From assembly GCA_027484825.1 (NCBI GenBank), contig JAIXSE010000016.1, positions 1-64,000 on the forward strand: a stretch of 64,000 bases of DNA. Reading direction: 5' to 3'. The position numbers and the translations under genes are program-made. Positions 8,862-16,992 of the stretch are shown in pieces (position 1 is the stretch's first letter; each line of letters opens with the position of its first letter). This DNA comes from Rubrivivax sp. (GTDB taxonomy: Bacteria > Pseudomonadota > Gammaproteobacteria > Burkholderiales > Burkholderiaceae_C). The notes under the pieces are model-generated. The model had not been told where the DNA came from and did not search any database. It saw only the letters and a program-made list of their open reading frames with translations.

Positions 8862-9645
8862 GCGGACCTCCCGGCGCGCGCATGCCCTGCTCGATGAGCT
8901 GCAGCAGGTGCTGGGTCATGCGCAGATAGTGAGCCGGCACCGAGGCCAGCATCTGGGTGAGCATGAAGAGCCCGAACAGCGTCACCAGCGAGTACCCCAG
9001 CGAGAAGAGATTGAGCGCGGGCGCAACGCGATTGAGAAAGCCCATGCCGATCTGCACGACCAGCGTGGCGGCCACCACCGGCAGGGCCAGCAGCAGCGCG
9101 GCTGCGAAGACCCAGGCCAGGTTGTAGACCAGGTTCTGCAGCGTGATCAGCGACAGGCCGGCCCCCACCGGCCAGGCGCGGAAGCTCTCGCCCAGCACGG
9201 CGGTGAAGAGCAGATGGCCGTCCATGGCGAAGAAGGCCAGCACGCACAGCACATTGAGCAGCGCGCCCACCACGTCGGACGAACTGCCGTTGATCGGATC
9301 ATTCAGCACCGCCATGGCCAGCCCCAATTGCGAGGACAGCAAAAAGCCCAGCACGCCGATGACCGCCATGGCCAGATGAAAAGTCAGCCCCAGCGCCAGA
9401 CCCAGCAGCGCCTGCTCCGCAGCCACCACGATGCCTTGCAGCGAAAACGCCGACACCGTCACCGCCGTGCTCTGCGACACCGGCATCAGCACCACTGCCA
9501 GCACCAGCGACAGCAGCGCCCGCACCGACACCGGCATGCCGGCATCTCCGATGGTCGGCGCTGCGCTCAGCAGGGCCATGGTGCGGCAGAAGGGCCACCA
9601 CAGCGCCGCGAGCCAGGCGGTCAGTTGGTTGAAGTCGATGTCCAC
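8854..9645 (-). CDS. fliR: FliR, flagellar export gate membrane protein
   Basis: A 263-residue very hydrophobic protein with about six membrane segments, matching FliR in length and in features such as the N-terminal RALLSLVLAVVLMP and the central DPINGSSSDVVG. FliR forms, with FliP and FliQ, the core of the export channel inside the MS ring. It starts 22 bases after fliQ and overlaps flhB by 8 bases. Confidence 0.95.
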   Translation of the reverse strand: MDIDFNQLTAWLAALWWPFCRTMALLSAAPTIGDAGMPVSVRALLSLVLAVVLMPVSQSTAVTVSAFSLQGIVVAAEQALLGLALGLTFHLAMAVIGVLGFLLSSQLGLAMAVLNDPINGSSSDVVGALLNVLCVLAFFAMDGHLLFTAVLGESFRAWPVGAGLSLITLQNLVYNLAWVFAAALLLALPVVAATLVVQIGMGFLNRVAPALNLFSLGYSLVTLFGLFMLTQMLASVPAHYLRMTQHLLQLIEQGMRAPGGPHG

Positions 9646-9667
9646 GGTGCTGTCCCCGTGCCGCGCG

Positions 9668-9940
9668 TCAGGCGACCCACTGGGCGGCCCGCTCGAAGAC
9701 GGACACGCAGAAGTCCATCAGCAGGCCCACCATCCAGCGCCCGGTCACGCCCACCACCAGCAGCGTGACCAGCAGCCGCGGCAAAAAGGCCAGCGTCTGT
9801 TCATTGATCTGGGTGGCCGCCTGGAACAGCGCCACCATCAGCCCCACCAGCAGGCCCGGCACGATGAGCACCAGCACCAGCACCAGCGTGAGGTTGAGGC
9901 TTTCGCCGATGAGGTCGATGGCCATGTCCGGCGTCATCAT
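9668..9940 (-). CDS. fliQ: FliQ, flagellar export gate membrane protein
   Basis: A 90-residue protein with two membrane hairpin helices; the N-terminal part (LIGESLNLTLVLVLVLIVPG) and LVALFQAATQINEQTLAFLP are typical of FliQ. It forms part of the FliPQR export core. It lies 15 bases after fliP in the same operon. Confidence 0.95.
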   Translation of the reverse strand: MMTPDMAIDLIGESLNLTLVLVLVLIVPGLLVGLMVALFQAATQINEQTLAFLPRLLVTLLVVGVTGRWMVGLLMDFCVSVFERAAQWVA

Positions 9941-9955
9941 CCGCTCCGTTCGGGC

Positions 9956-10783
9956 TCAGCCGCCCACGCCCCGGACGCTGGAGACCAGCGTGTTGACCGT
10001 CAGCGTCCACCCATCCACCAGCACGAACAGCAGCAGCTTGAGCGGCAGCGAGATCACGAGCGGCGACAGCATCATCATGCCCATGGCCATCAGCACCGAC
10101 GACACCACCAGGTCGATCACCAGGAATGGAATGAACAGCATGCAGCCGATCTGGAAGGCCGTCTTCAGCTCCGACAGGGTGAAGGCGGCGAGCTTGACCG
10201 GGAAGCTGTGGTCCTCCGGCTTGGTGACGGCGGTCTCGCCGGAGAGCTGTGCAATCTGCGCCAGCGCGCTCTTGCTGGTCTGGGCCAGCATGAAGCGGGA
10301 GATGGGCACCTCCGCCACACGCAAGGCCTGACTGAGGGTGATCTTCTCGTCGTCGTAGGGCTTGAGGGCCTCGTCGTAGACCTGCACGCCGATGGGGCGC
10401 ATCACCAGAATCGTCAGGATCAGCGCCACGCCGGTCACCAGCCGATTGGGCAGGCCCTGCTGGAGCCCCAGCGCCTGCCGCAGCAGCGACAGCACGATGA
10501 CGAAGCGGGTGAAGCAGGTCATCATCAGCACCAGCACGGGCAGCAGCCCGAGCAGCGTCATGATGACCAGCACCTGCGTCTTGAGCGTGAACTCGCCGCC
10601 ACCGCCCGCGCTGTTGCCGCCGGCGATCTTGATGGTGGTGGCCACTGCCGGATGGCAGGCCAGTGTCAAGCCCAGCCCCAGCGTCAGGCTCAGCAGACCT
10701 GCACCCCGGCGTGCGCACGCAATGCGCAGCCCGCCGACGGTGCCCGCCAGCGCCCGGTTCCGCCCTGCGGCGCCCGCGGCCAT
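9956..10783 (-). CDS. fliP: FliP, flagellar export gate membrane protein
   Basis: I start it at the ATG at 10783, one base after the fliN stop, giving 275 residues; the frame stays open further upstream but that would overlap fliN. The N-terminus is an Arg-rich signal-peptide-like segment (FliP proteins carry a cleaved leader). The family signature is clear: MTCFTRFVIVLSLLRQALGLQ, the periplasmic loop with EVPISRFML, and the end segment TAFQIGCMLFIPFLVIDLVV. FliP is the main subunit of the export pore. No fliO gene, which normally helps FliP assembly, lies in this operon. Confidence 0.95.
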   Translation of the reverse strand: MAAGAAGRNRALAGTVGGLRIACARRGAGLLSLTLGLGLTLACHPAVATTIKIAGGNSAGGGGEFTLKTQVLVIMTLLGLLPVLVLMMTCFTRFVIVLSLLRQALGLQQGLPNRLVTGVALILTILVMRPIGVQVYDEALKPYDDEKITLSQALRVAEVPISRFMLAQTSKSALAQIAQLSGETAVTKPEDHSFPVKLAAFTLSELKTAFQIGCMLFIPFLVIDLVVSSVLMAMGMMMLSPLVISLPLKLLLFVLVDGWTLTVNTLVSSVRGVGG

Positions 10784-10784
10784 G

Positions 10785-11129
10785 TCAGCCCAGCGACGAC
10801 AGGTCCAGCCCGTCGATGTCCAGCACCCGAAGCGCATGGCTGTCGCCACTGACCACGACTTCCGCATGGCCGATGGCCGTGCCGTTGACCTTGATGATCA
10901 GCGGCGCGCCGGCTAGCGTGTCCAGTTCCACCACGCTGTCGCTGCGCAGCTGCGCCAGGTCATGCAGGGACAGGCGCGCCTCGCCGACCTCCAGCGTGAG
11001 CGTGACCGGAATCTTGCGCATCAGGGCGGGCAGGTCGCGCGAGGGCGGCCGCGGCTCCAGCACAGGGGCGTCTTCCACGGGCGGCTCATTCAGCAGACCG
11101 GCGATCAGGTCGGTATCACTCATCATCAA
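10785..11129 (-). CDS. fliN: FliN, flagellar C-ring switch protein
   Basis: A 114-residue protein whose C-terminal 75 residues form the SpoA/FliN domain (IPVTLTLEVGEARLSLHDLAQL, then GDSHALRVLDIDG). FliN lines the bottom of the C-ring and docks FliH for export. The frame begins with three successive ATG codons directly after the fliM stop, so the exact start is uncertain by two residues. It is a short FliN with a brief N-terminal extension. Confidence 0.93.
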   Translation of the reverse strand: MMMSDTDLIAGLLNEPPVEDAPVLEPRPPSRDLPALMRKIPVTLTLEVGEARLSLHDLAQLRSDSVVELDTLAGAPLIIKVNGTAIGHAEVVVSGDSHALRVLDIDGLDLSSLG

Positions 11130-12041
11130 TCACTCCAGGTCTTCAAAAGAGGTCAGGCACAGCTTGCCGTGGTGTTCGGCGACAGCCGCGCGCATCAGCG
11201 GCGAGCCTTCCACCAGCACGGTGGCGTCGGCCAGATGGATGGGGATCAGGGCGCCGGGGGCCAGGTCCAGCACGCTGCCCAGGTCCATCTCCTGCTCCAG
11301 CAGGCGCGCCTGCAGCTTGAGCGTGAGGCGGCGGGCCAGCGGCTGAACGGCCACCGCCGCGCGCGACGGTCCGCGGTGCTGGGCGGCCAGGCGGCGCAGC
11401 AGCGGCGTGAGATAGGCGCCATCCACTACCACCCGCAGATGCATGTCGCGTTCGGGGCGGGCGTCGGCATCGCGCACCAGCAGGGCGACTTCCCAGGCAT
11501 CGGTGCAGTTGGTCGGCAGACCGCCGATTTGCAGCGGGGGCAATTCACCCGAGGCGACTTCATCGGTGTCGGCGGCTGCTGTGGCGGCCTGGGCCAGCGC
11601 CTGCAGTGTCAATTGGCAGCCCTGGCGGGCCAGGGCTTGCAGCAGCCGCTCTTCGGTGGCGGTCATCGGCAGCGCGCTGAGCTCGGTGCCGGGGACCTCG
11701 GTGCTGGCACCGGCCAGGCCCAGGCGGCGGGCCATCAAACCATTGACCAAGGCCCGGTCAATGCGGCAGGCCACCAGGCCGGACGGCCCCATGGCATGCA
11801 GCCAGCGACCGGCATCCGGGTCCAGCAGGACTTCCGCCTCGCGGGCGGCGCGGTCCAGGGGCTGCAGGCTGACCTCGCGCAGGTCGTAGTGGGCGTGATA
11901 GCGCCGGTTCCAGGGCAGGCACAGCTGGCGATGTAGCGTCTCGCGCAGGCGGACGGCCACCCGCGGCAGCAGATGCACCGGACGGCCAAGGCTGCGCGTA
12001 TCAAGCGCGGCAGGCCGGGGAGAGAGGGCAGGGCTGGTCAT
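11130..12041 (-). CDS. fliM: FliM-like flagellar switch protein, lacking the CheY-binding N-terminus
   Basis: A 303-residue protein recognised as FliM by position before fliN and by its C-terminal SpoA domain (about residues 225-300, RRLTLKLQARLLEQEMDLGS). It is shorter and more divergent than ordinary FliM of about 330 residues. The first residues (TSPALSPRPAALDTRSLG) do not contain the ILSQxEIDAL motif that binds phosphorylated CheY, and no such motif is found in another N-terminal frame. It heads the minus-strand operon fliM-N-P-Q-R-flhB-flhA, divergent from fliE across a 1-kb gap. Confidence 0.85.
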   Translation of the reverse strand: MTSPALSPRPAALDTRSLGRPVHLLPRVAVRLRETLHRQLCLPWNRRYHAHYDLREVSLQPLDRAAREAEVLLDPDAGRWLHAMGPSGLVACRIDRALVNGLMARRLGLAGASTEVPGTELSALPMTATEERLLQALARQGCQLTLQALAQAATAAADTDEVASGELPPLQIGGLPTNCTDAWEVALLVRDADARPERDMHLRVVVDGAYLTPLLRRLAAQHRGPSRAAVAVQPLARRLTLKLQARLLEQEMDLGSVLDLAPGALIPIHLADATVLVEGSPLMRAAVAEHHGKLCLTSFEDLE

Positions 12042-12879
12042 GGGGGATCCGTGGCGGACTTAATAAAGGCTTGAGGCCATAACCACTTCATTCTAGGAAT
12101 CGAATGCGGGTTTTGCAGGTGCGAAGGATATTCGCAAATCCACTGGACGTTAAAAATTCACAAGGAACTGTGCAATGGGCTCTGCCGCCTGAGTCTGCTG
12201 AAGGTATTCCAAATTTAAGTCAGGCTATTACCTGGTCGCCTTACTGAAGGCAGGGGCATCGTGTTAGCGTTTTCATATTTATCAATCCTCCGTTCAATTC
12301 ACGCATATTGTCAGGATTCGATGTCAGTTTGTGCCTGCCGGATGTGAACTTCTTCACGTTGGCAAATACTGCTTTGCGGCGCCGCACAAGAAGTCCTTGT
12401 TGCGTACGGATGCAGCCACTACAGTCCGTCACATCAGGGCACACCCGAGCGAAAGCCGGGGTCGCAAAGCCTCCGGTCTACCACCGGCACCCCCTCGCGG
12501 GGCGTCCGGTCACGATAGCGGGGTTGCCAGACCTGAGTCTGCGAAGCACGTGACGCGTGCTTCCTGGGCACATGCCTGCCAGGCCCCTCCCGGGCCTGTT
12601 GTGACCTGCTTTTTGGCGTTCGCCACGGTGAGCCCGTCTTGACACTTGATGTGACACAGGATGGTCAAGCCATGCAGCAGACAAGAACTTCCCTGTCTTT
12701 TTCAGCGGCCTGCGCAGGTCGGTCTTCGATCCTGGATCGGGACTTGCGGCAGGTGGCGCGCTTCGCGGTGTGCCCGATCGGCGGGCTGCTGGAGCGTTCG
12801 TCCCTCGATCGTCCGGGGCGGCTGCTGCATGGCCAGGCGCGTCGGTCACGTCTCCATCCATTCGCCAGTGCTTCCACTT

Positions 12880-12916
12880 TCAAATATGTCGATATTCACT
12901 AAATAGACATATTTGA
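12880..12916. promoter_or_regulatory. Perfect 11-bp inverted repeat, probable operator
   Basis: TCAAATATGTC (12880-12890) and GACATATTTGA (12906-12916) are perfect inverted copies separated by 15 AT-rich bases. The symmetry and AT-rich spacing suggest a binding site for a dimeric or tetrameric regulator of the divergent flagellar operons. A second hairpin (GCAGACCC/GGGTCTGC, 12922-12944) follows immediately. Confidence 0.55.
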
Positions 12917-13011
12917 ACCTTGCAGACCCGGTGAGGGGGTCTGCGCGCAAGAAATACCCATCAGTTTGAAAATCATCCGGATATTCCGGAGGGTCAAACT
13001 CATCCAGAAAT

Positions 13012-13040
13012 TGGCGTTTTCTTGAATATAGAAAATGCCA
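13012..13040. promoter_or_regulatory. Inverted repeat in the fliE leader
   Basis: TGGCGTTTTCT (13012-13022) and AGAAAATGCCA (13030-13040) pair at 10 of 11 positions around a 7-base loop. The element ends about 21 bases before the fliE ATG and about 10 bases before its ribosome binding site, so it could be an operator or an mRNA leader hairpin. Confidence 0.5.
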
Positions 13041-13061
13041 GCGTGCAATCGGGAGCTTGAT

Positions 13062-13397
13062 ATGTCCGTGTCGGCGATTCAATCGTCACTGGCCCAGACG
13101 GCCATGGATTCATTATTGAACCAGGATGCCGTCCGCCTCCAGAATGACGCGCAGGCGCTCATGGGTGGGGCCTCCCATAACCCGGATGGCATGGGCTTTG
13201 AGCAGTTGCTGCGCCGGGTGGACGACAAGGATCAGGCCGCCAGCGAGCGGATGGAAGCGGTGGAGCGCGGCGAGAGCGACGACCTGGTGGGCGCCATGCT
13301 GGCCAGCCAGGAAGCCAGCCTTTCCTTCTCCATGCTCATGCAGGTGCGCAACAAGGTGGTCGGCGCCGTGGATGAGCTGATCAAGCTGCAGCTCTGA
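13062..13397 (+). CDS. fliE: FliE, MS-ring/rod junction protein
   Basis: A 111-residue protein; the start at 13062 is chosen because GGGAG precedes it at good spacing, while the upstream ATG at 13035 lies inside the leader hairpin region. The C-terminal half (EASLSFSMLMQVRNKVVGAVDELIKLQL) is the FliE signature. FliE joins the rod to the MS ring and is the first rod protein exported. First gene of the plus-strand arm, 16 bases before fliF. Confidence 0.93.
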   Translation: MSVSAIQSSLAQTAMDSLLNQDAVRLQNDAQALMGGASHNPDGMGFEQLLRRVDDKDQAASERMEAVERGESDDLVGAMLASQEASLSFSMLMQVRNKVVGAVDELIKLQL

Positions 13398-13413
13398 GCG
13401 CGGGACCCAGACC

Positions 13414-15243
13414 ATGAACGAACTGCAAACCGTGCCCACCACCGCCGCGCCTGGATGGCGCCAGCGGCTGGACGGCCTGATGAGCGGCCTGGGCAAGGCC
13501 GGTCCGGCCGCAGGCGCCGGTCTTCGCGGCGCCTTGCCCCTGCTGGTGCTGGCGGCCGTGGTCACCGCCCTGGTGCTGATGCTGCTGTGGCGCGACCAGT
13601 CCGGCTACAAGCCCGTCTTCGGCCATCAGGAACACGTGCCCACCGCCGACGTATTGGCGGTGCTCGATGCCGAACACATCGCCTATCGCCTCCATCCGGA
13701 CAGCGGCCAGGTGCTGGTGGCCGAGTCGCAGCTGGGCAAGGCGCGCATGCTGCTGGCAGCTAAGGGCGTTGTCGCCAAGCTGCCGGCCGGTCTGGAACTG
13801 ATGGACCGCAACGATCCGCTGGGCGTGAGCCAGTTCGTGCAGGACATTCGCTTTCGTCGCGGCCTGGAGGGCGAGCTGGCGCAGAGCATGATGGCGCTGG
13901 ACGCGGTCGAGAGTGCGCGTGTGCATCTCTCGATTGCGCGCAGCAGCTCCTTCGTGCTGAACGACGGCCAGAAGAGCTCGGCCTCGGTGGTGGTGACCCT
14001 CAAGCCGGGACGCACGCTCAGCCATGAGCAGATTGCCGCAGCCATCAACCTGGTGGCCGGTTCGGTGGCCAATCTGGAACCGTCGCGCGTCAGCCTGGTG
14101 GACCAGCAGGGCAGCCTGCTGTCGTCGCGGGTGGACCTGAGCGAAGGCTTCGACGGGACGGCGCAGGGCAATGAGGCCCAGAAGCGCGTGCAGGACGAGG
14201 TGCGGCGCAATGTGCATGAGCTGCTGGCGCCGGTGCTGGGGGAACAGAACTACCGCCTCAGCGTCACCGCCGAGGTCAACAACGACCGCGTGCAGGAAAC
14301 CCGCGAGCAGTACGGCGATGCGCCCAAGGTGACGAACGAGGCCACCCGCGAGGAGCAGGACCGCGAGCGCATTGCGCTGGGCATTCCCGGCTCGCTGAGC
14401 AACCGGCCGGCGGCTGCCCTGGCATCGGCGGCTGCATCGGCCTCGCAGGTCGGCCCGGACGACACCGCCGGCAATGGCAACAGCAATGTGGCCCGCAAGA
14501 ATGCATCCACCCGTCAATACGCCTACGACCGCAGCATCACCCAGGTGCGCAAGAGCCGGGGCCGCCTGGAGCGCCTGAGCGTGGCGGTGCTGCTCAACAC
14601 CGCGGCTGCGCCCGGCGGCGCCAAGGCCTGGTCGCCGGAGGACGTCGCCAAGGTCGAGCGTCTGCTCAATGACGGCCTGGGCATGGACAAGACCCGCGGC
14701 GACAAGCTGACTGTGTCCTCCCTGGCCTTCCCGGGCGCACCGGTGGTCGAGCCCTGGTATCAGCAGCGCGACACCCTGGTGGATGTCGGCGGCTGGGCCG
14801 CGTGGGCCGTGGCTGCGCTGTTGGGGTACTTGCTGATTGCACGCCCGCTGCTGCGCATGGGCCAGCACGCGCTGGGCATGGGCCCGGCCAAGGCACGGGC
14901 TGACCGCCGCAGCACGGGGGGCGACGACCGCCGCACCGAGCCGGGTCAGGGTCCGGAGATCACGCCGCTGCAGCCCCTGGGCAGCAGCTCTGGCAGCAGC
15001 AGCGGCCCGACCGCCGTGGGTGTCGGCGGCCCGTCCGCCGAAGCGCCGGCCCTGGGTCACACCGGTGCCACCGGCCGCAGCTCGCCGGTGATGCCGCTGC
15101 TGGAGAACTACGAACTGCCGCCCCCGGGATCGCCGGTGGACGTGCTGGTGGACCACCTGAAGGTACTCGCGGCCAAGGAGCCGGAGCGGGTGGCGGAAGT
15201 CGTCAAGCAATGGGTGCAGAAGAAAAATGGCCGAAGCGAGTGA
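13414..15243 (+). CDS. fliF: FliF, MS-ring protein
   Basis: A 609-residue protein with a membrane segment near residues 35-52, the periplasmic ring-building domains (about 60-440, including GVSQFVQDIRFRRGLEGELA and ARVHLSI), a second membrane segment at about 450-470, and a cytoplasmic tail that binds FliG (the last 40 residues, VLVDHLKVLAAKEPERVAEVVKQW). Length and layout match the family. The region about 485-560 is a Gly/Ser/Pro-rich linker. Its end overlaps the fliG start by 17 bases. Confidence 0.97.
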   Translation: MNELQTVPTTAAPGWRQRLDGLMSGLGKAGPAAGAGLRGALPLLVLAAVVTALVLMLLWRDQSGYKPVFGHQEHVPTADVLAVLDAEHIAYRLHPDSGQVLVAESQLGKARMLLAAKGVVAKLPAGLELMDRNDPLGVSQFVQDIRFRRGLEGELAQSMMALDAVESARVHLSIARSSSFVLNDGQKSSASVVVTLKPGRTLSHEQIAAAINLVAGSVANLEPSRVSLVDQQGSLLSSRVDLSEGFDGTAQGNEAQKRVQDEVRRNVHELLAPVLGEQNYRLSVTAEVNNDRVQETREQYGDAPKVTNEATREEQDRERIALGIPGSLSNRPAAALASAAASASQVGPDDTAGNGNSNVARKNASTRQYAYDRSITQVRKSRGRLERLSVAVLLNTAAAPGGAKAWSPEDVAKVERLLNDGLGMDKTRGDKLTVSSLAFPGAPVVEPWYQQRDTLVDVGGWAAWAVAALLGYLLIARPLLRMGQHALGMGPAKARADRRSTGGDDRRTEPGQGPEITPLQPLGSSSGSSSGPTAVGVGGPSAEAPALGHTGATGRSSPVMPLLENYELPPPGSPVDVLVDHLKVLAAKEPERVAEVVKQWVQKKNGRSE

Positions 15244-16264
15244 TTTCATTCCGCCGGGCAGCGCTGCGTCGCTGAGCCCCGTCGAACGCGCCGCCATCGT
15301 GCTGCTGAGCATGGGTGAAGAGCCGGCTGCGGCCGTGCTGCGCTGCCTCTCCCGCGAGGAGCTGCTGGACGTGACCCAGGTCATGTCCCGCCTCTCGGGC
15401 ATCAAGGTCGACTGGGTCAAGACCTCCCTGCAGGACTTCTTCGACGACTACCGGGAGCAAAGCGGCGTGCATGGCGCGTCGCGCAGCTACCTGAAGCGGT
15501 CGCTGGACCTTGCCCTGGGCCAGCAGATCGCCTCCAGCGTGCTCAACAGCATTTACGGCGACGCCATCCGTCCCAAGATGCAGCGTCTGCAATGGGCCTC
15601 GCCCAAGTGGCTGGCCGAGCAGATCAGCCAGGAGCACCAGCGCATGCAGGCCGTGTTCCTGGCCTTCCTGCCCAGCGCCCTGGCCACCGAGGTGGTGGCC
15701 GCCCTGCCGGAGAGCACCAGCGCCAGTCGCGACCGGGTGCTGCTGCAGATGGCGCGCCTGTCGGAAGTCGATGCCGACCTGCTGGCCGAACTCGAAGAGC
15801 TGGTGGAGCGCTGCCTGGCGGGCCTCGGCCAGCAGGGCGCCACGGTCGAGGGCGTCAAGCAGGTGGCCGAGATCCTGAACCGCATGCCGGAGCAGCGCCA
15901 GCAGATGGTCGAGCTGCTGCGGGCGCACGACCCGGTGGTGGTCGGCGAGATCGAAACCAGCATGTACGAATTCTTCATGCTGTCGCGCCAGAGCGAGGCC
16001 ACGCTCACCCGCCTCATCGAGGAAGTGCCGCTGGAGCTGTGGGCCGTGGCGCTCAAGGGCGCCGAGCCGGCGGTGCGCGATGCCATCCTGGCCGCCATGC
16101 CGCGTCGTCAGGCGCAGAGCTTCGAGGACCTGATGCGCCGCGGCGGCCCGATGCCGATGAGCCGCGTCGAGCAGGCCCGCGCCGAGATCATGACGCAGGT
16201 GAAGGCGCTGGTGGATGCTGGCGAGATCCAGGTGCAGCTGTTTGCCGAGGCGGTCGTCGAATGA
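15227..16264 (+). CDS. fliG: FliG, rotor torque protein
   Basis: A 345-residue rotor protein that sits on the MS ring and contacts the stator. N-terminal FliF-binding domain (ERAAIVLLSMGEEPAAAVLR), middle domain with the EHQR-like patch, and C-terminal torque domain are present. Judged by hand against E. coli FliG, K264 and R281 are kept and the D288/D289 pair appears as Glu-Asp, but R297 is replaced (GGPMPMSRVE where R-G-P-V-R-L-S-Q-V-E is usual). Overlaps fliH by four bases. Confidence 0.96.
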   Translation: MAEASDFIPPGSAASLSPVERAAIVLLSMGEEPAAAVLRCLSREELLDVTQVMSRLSGIKVDWVKTSLQDFFDDYREQSGVHGASRSYLKRSLDLALGQQIASSVLNSIYGDAIRPKMQRLQWASPKWLAEQISQEHQRMQAVFLAFLPSALATEVVAALPESTSASRDRVLLQMARLSEVDADLLAELEELVERCLAGLGQQGATVEGVKQVAEILNRMPEQRQQMVELLRAHDPVVVGEIETSMYEFFMLSRQSEATLTRLIEEVPLELWAVALKGAEPAVRDAILAAMPRRQAQSFEDLMRRGGPMPMSRVEQARAEIMTQVKALVDAGEIQVQLFAEAVVE

Positions 16265-16992
16265 AGACTCTGCGCCCGCACCGTTTTCCGCCGCTGGCCC
16301 AGATCGGGTCGCGGGGGCCGGACGCGCAAGCCGGCCTCAGCGGCGCCGAGCTGCAGGCCAGCCTGGCCCAGGGCTTCCAGGAAGGCCTGGCCCGAGGCTA
16401 CGAGGAAGGCTATGCCAGCGGGTTGCAGAGCGGGCAGGATCAGGCGCGCAGCAGCGCCGAGATGGCGGGCCATGCCAAGGGGCTGGCGGCCGGCCGTGAA
16501 GATGCCAAGGCCTTGCTGGCCAGTCCGCTGGCCGCGGTGGACACCTTGCTGACCCATCTGTGCCAGTTGCAGAAGGACTATCAATCGGCGGTGCGCCGTG
16601 AGGTGGTCGAACTGGTCGAGCGGGTGGCCCGTCAGGTCATCCGGGCGGAGCTGACCCTGCGTCCGGCCCAGCTGCTGGCGCTGGTGGACGAGACCCTGTC
16701 GGCCATGTCACCGACCCGCGAGGGCGTGGCGGTCTTCCTCAATCCGGAAGACCGCGAGCGCCTGCTGGAGCTGGCGCCTGAGCGCGTCCAGGGCTGGACC
16801 CTGCACGCCGACAGCGCACTGGATCCCGGTGAATGCCGTGTGGTGGCCGGAGGCCGCGAGGCCGATGCCGGCTGCCGCCAGCGCTTGTCCGCCGTCATGA
16901 CCCAGGTGCGGGGCCAGTTGGTGCCGGACGGCCTTGAGTCTGACGACGGCGAGGGCGAGACCTCGATGTCCTCGCTGGAGGATCAGCCATGA
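16261..16992 (+). CDS. fliH: FliH, export ATPase regulator
   Basis: A 243-residue protein, start at the ATG overlapping the fliG stop. It shows the glycine-spaced helical stretch characteristic of FliH (FQEGLARGYEEGYASGLQSG, about residues 41-60) followed by the C-terminal FliI-binding domain (VVELVERVARQVIRAELTLRP). FliH holds the ATPase FliI and tethers it to FliN in the C-ring. Coupled on both sides by start-stop overlaps. Confidence 0.93.
   Translation: MKTLRPHRFPPLAQIGSRGPDAQAGLSGAELQASLAQGFQEGLARGYEEGYASGLQSGQDQARSSAEMAGHAKGLAAGREDAKALLASPLAAVDTLLTHLCQLQKDYQSAVRREVVELVERVARQVIRAELTLRPAQLLALVDETLSAMSPTREGVAVFLNPEDRERLLELAPERVQGWTLHADSALDPGECRVVAGGREADAGCRQRLSAVMTQVRGQLVPDGLESDDGEGETSMSSLEDQP

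Larger units (their letters stand above)
12042..13061. other. Long divergent control region between fliM and fliE
   Basis: This 1020-base gap carries no convincing gene. It is visibly richer in A and T than its surroundings, notably 12060-12370 and 12875-13045. It must contain the promoters of both flagellar arms. Three inverted repeats stand out (12880-12916, 12922-12944 and 13012-13040, listed separately), plus a 7-bp perfect hairpin at 12580-12598 without a T run. I could not find by eye a secure sigma-54 (GG-N10-GC) or sigma-28 site. Confidence 0.6.

Noticed and set aside
12241-12444. 67-codon minus-strand frame in the fliM-fliE gap
   Set aside because: No ribosome binding site or motif and Cys/Arg-rich random composition.
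12563-12580. Possible sigma-54 site (GG-N10-GC) in the fliM-fliE gap
   Set aside because: Only the minimal GG and GC spacing fits; the surrounding TGGCAC and TTGC elements are absent and the distance to either gene is too large.
13381-15420. 679-codon open frame antisense to fliF and fliG
   Set aside because: Overlaps two certain flagellar genes and has a non-coding composition.
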